NCBI GenBank assembly: GCA_005281725.1
Contig: SSBO01000052.1
Coordinates: 1 to 22,154, forward strand
Reading direction: 5' to 3'
Origin: Wuchereria bancrofti
Lineage: Eukaryota; Nematoda; Chromadorea; Rhabditida; Onchocercidae
DNA length: 22,154 nucleotides
Shown here: positions 21,744 to 22,154 of the stretch, piece after piece
How positions within the stretch are numbered: the first letter of the stretch is position 1
Layout of the letters: each line of letters starts with the position of its first letter
Made by a program: the position numbers and the translations under genes
Notes under the pieces: model-generated
What the model was told of the DNA's origin: nothing
Database searches by the model: none
The model's input: only the letters and a program-made list of their open reading frames with translations

Positions 21744-22154
21744 TACTAAAGCTTGTACTTGATGTTCAGGTTTATCAGGATTAAAGACATTAATTTCTCT
21801 ACATAAAAGCAGTACTCGTTTCTTTTCAACTTTCTTAGTTGAATTAACAGATATGTTTGCATTTTTGGCAACAATCTTCCCAGAATCACGAGTCTTAGTG
21901 GTACAAAGGGCGCTGTTGTGGGATTTTTTGCAATAAAAACAACTTGCTCTTTTTGTGCAGTTGAGTTCGTTGTGTCCAGATTTAAAACAATTAGAGCAAA
22001 CATTGATTTCCTTCAATCGATCAATTCGCTGCTCCACTGTAGAATATATGTGACACTTGCTATCCCAGTGATTGTTGTTGCAGAAGATACAGGGTCTCCT
22101 TTTCTTATTTGTTGACCAATTTGGATTCTTTTGATTTAGCTGGTTCTTTTCGGT
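21744..22154 (-). mobile_element. BEL/Pao-type LTR retrotransposon, gag zinc knuckles to protease entry (block D)
   Basis: On the - strand the frame is open across the whole block and continues past the window end. It has the same three knuckles as the fragment at 10755-11226 (CIFCNNNHWDSKC, CSNCFKSGHNELNC, CFYCKKSHNSALC). It then goes on where that fragment breaks off: after VFNPDK comes PEHQVQALV. In Pao/BEL proteins this leads directly into the aspartic protease (DUF1758-type), whose catalytic Asp would be expected just beyond the N. I count eight substitutions against block A over 384 aligned bases, with both frames intact, so these are two related family members. This copy shows the natural sequence at the point where the other is truncated. 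Confidence 0.85.

Overview
This is a strongly AT-rich eukaryotic window from an animal genome. A nematode is the best guess, possibly a spirurid or filarial worm, based on the base composition, the short GT-AG introns, a BEL/Pao-type gag and a decayed LINE. The species cannot be fixed from the sequence. There is one real host gene: a six-exon MARCH-type (RING-CH) membrane E3 ubiquitin ligase on the + strand. All splice phases join cleanly into a 265-residue protein.

The window is four contig-like blocks joined by single N bases at 11227, 13822 and 21743. Block A (1-11226) holds a decayed non-LTR retrotransposon on the + strand (clear from about 1000 to 2300), then the MARCH gene (2945-8888), then an AT-rich downstream region with small tandem repeats, and then a BEL/Pao gag fragment on the - strand (10755-11226). 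Block B (11228-13821) repeats A 1956-4549: the LINE 3' end plus MARCH exons 1 and 2. Block C (13823-21742) repeats A 2910-10823: a complete second MARCH gene and the first 69 bases of the BEL fragment. Block D (21744-22154) is a second, slightly diverged BEL/Pao gag copy, also on the - strand.

B and C lie wholly inside the span of A and are almost identical to it, introns included. The few C/A substitutions sit within about 75 bases of the N joins; the other difference is an A/T homopolymer tract. This looks more like redundant haplotype or repeat-edge contigs scaffolded in series than a true gene array. The MARCH gene should probably be counted once until depth or long reads say otherwise.

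The ligase combines a soluble N-terminal region, a RING-CH domain split by intron 3, and two C-terminal membrane spans, one in each of the last two exons. Intron 1 holds a well-formed optional terminal exon that would give a 41-residue protein with no RING. The mobile-element remnants have no visible functional link to the host gene. I found no convincing previously undescribed system. The best leads are the optional exon, the block structure, and a pair of 10-base palindromes spaced 21 bases apart downstream of the gene.
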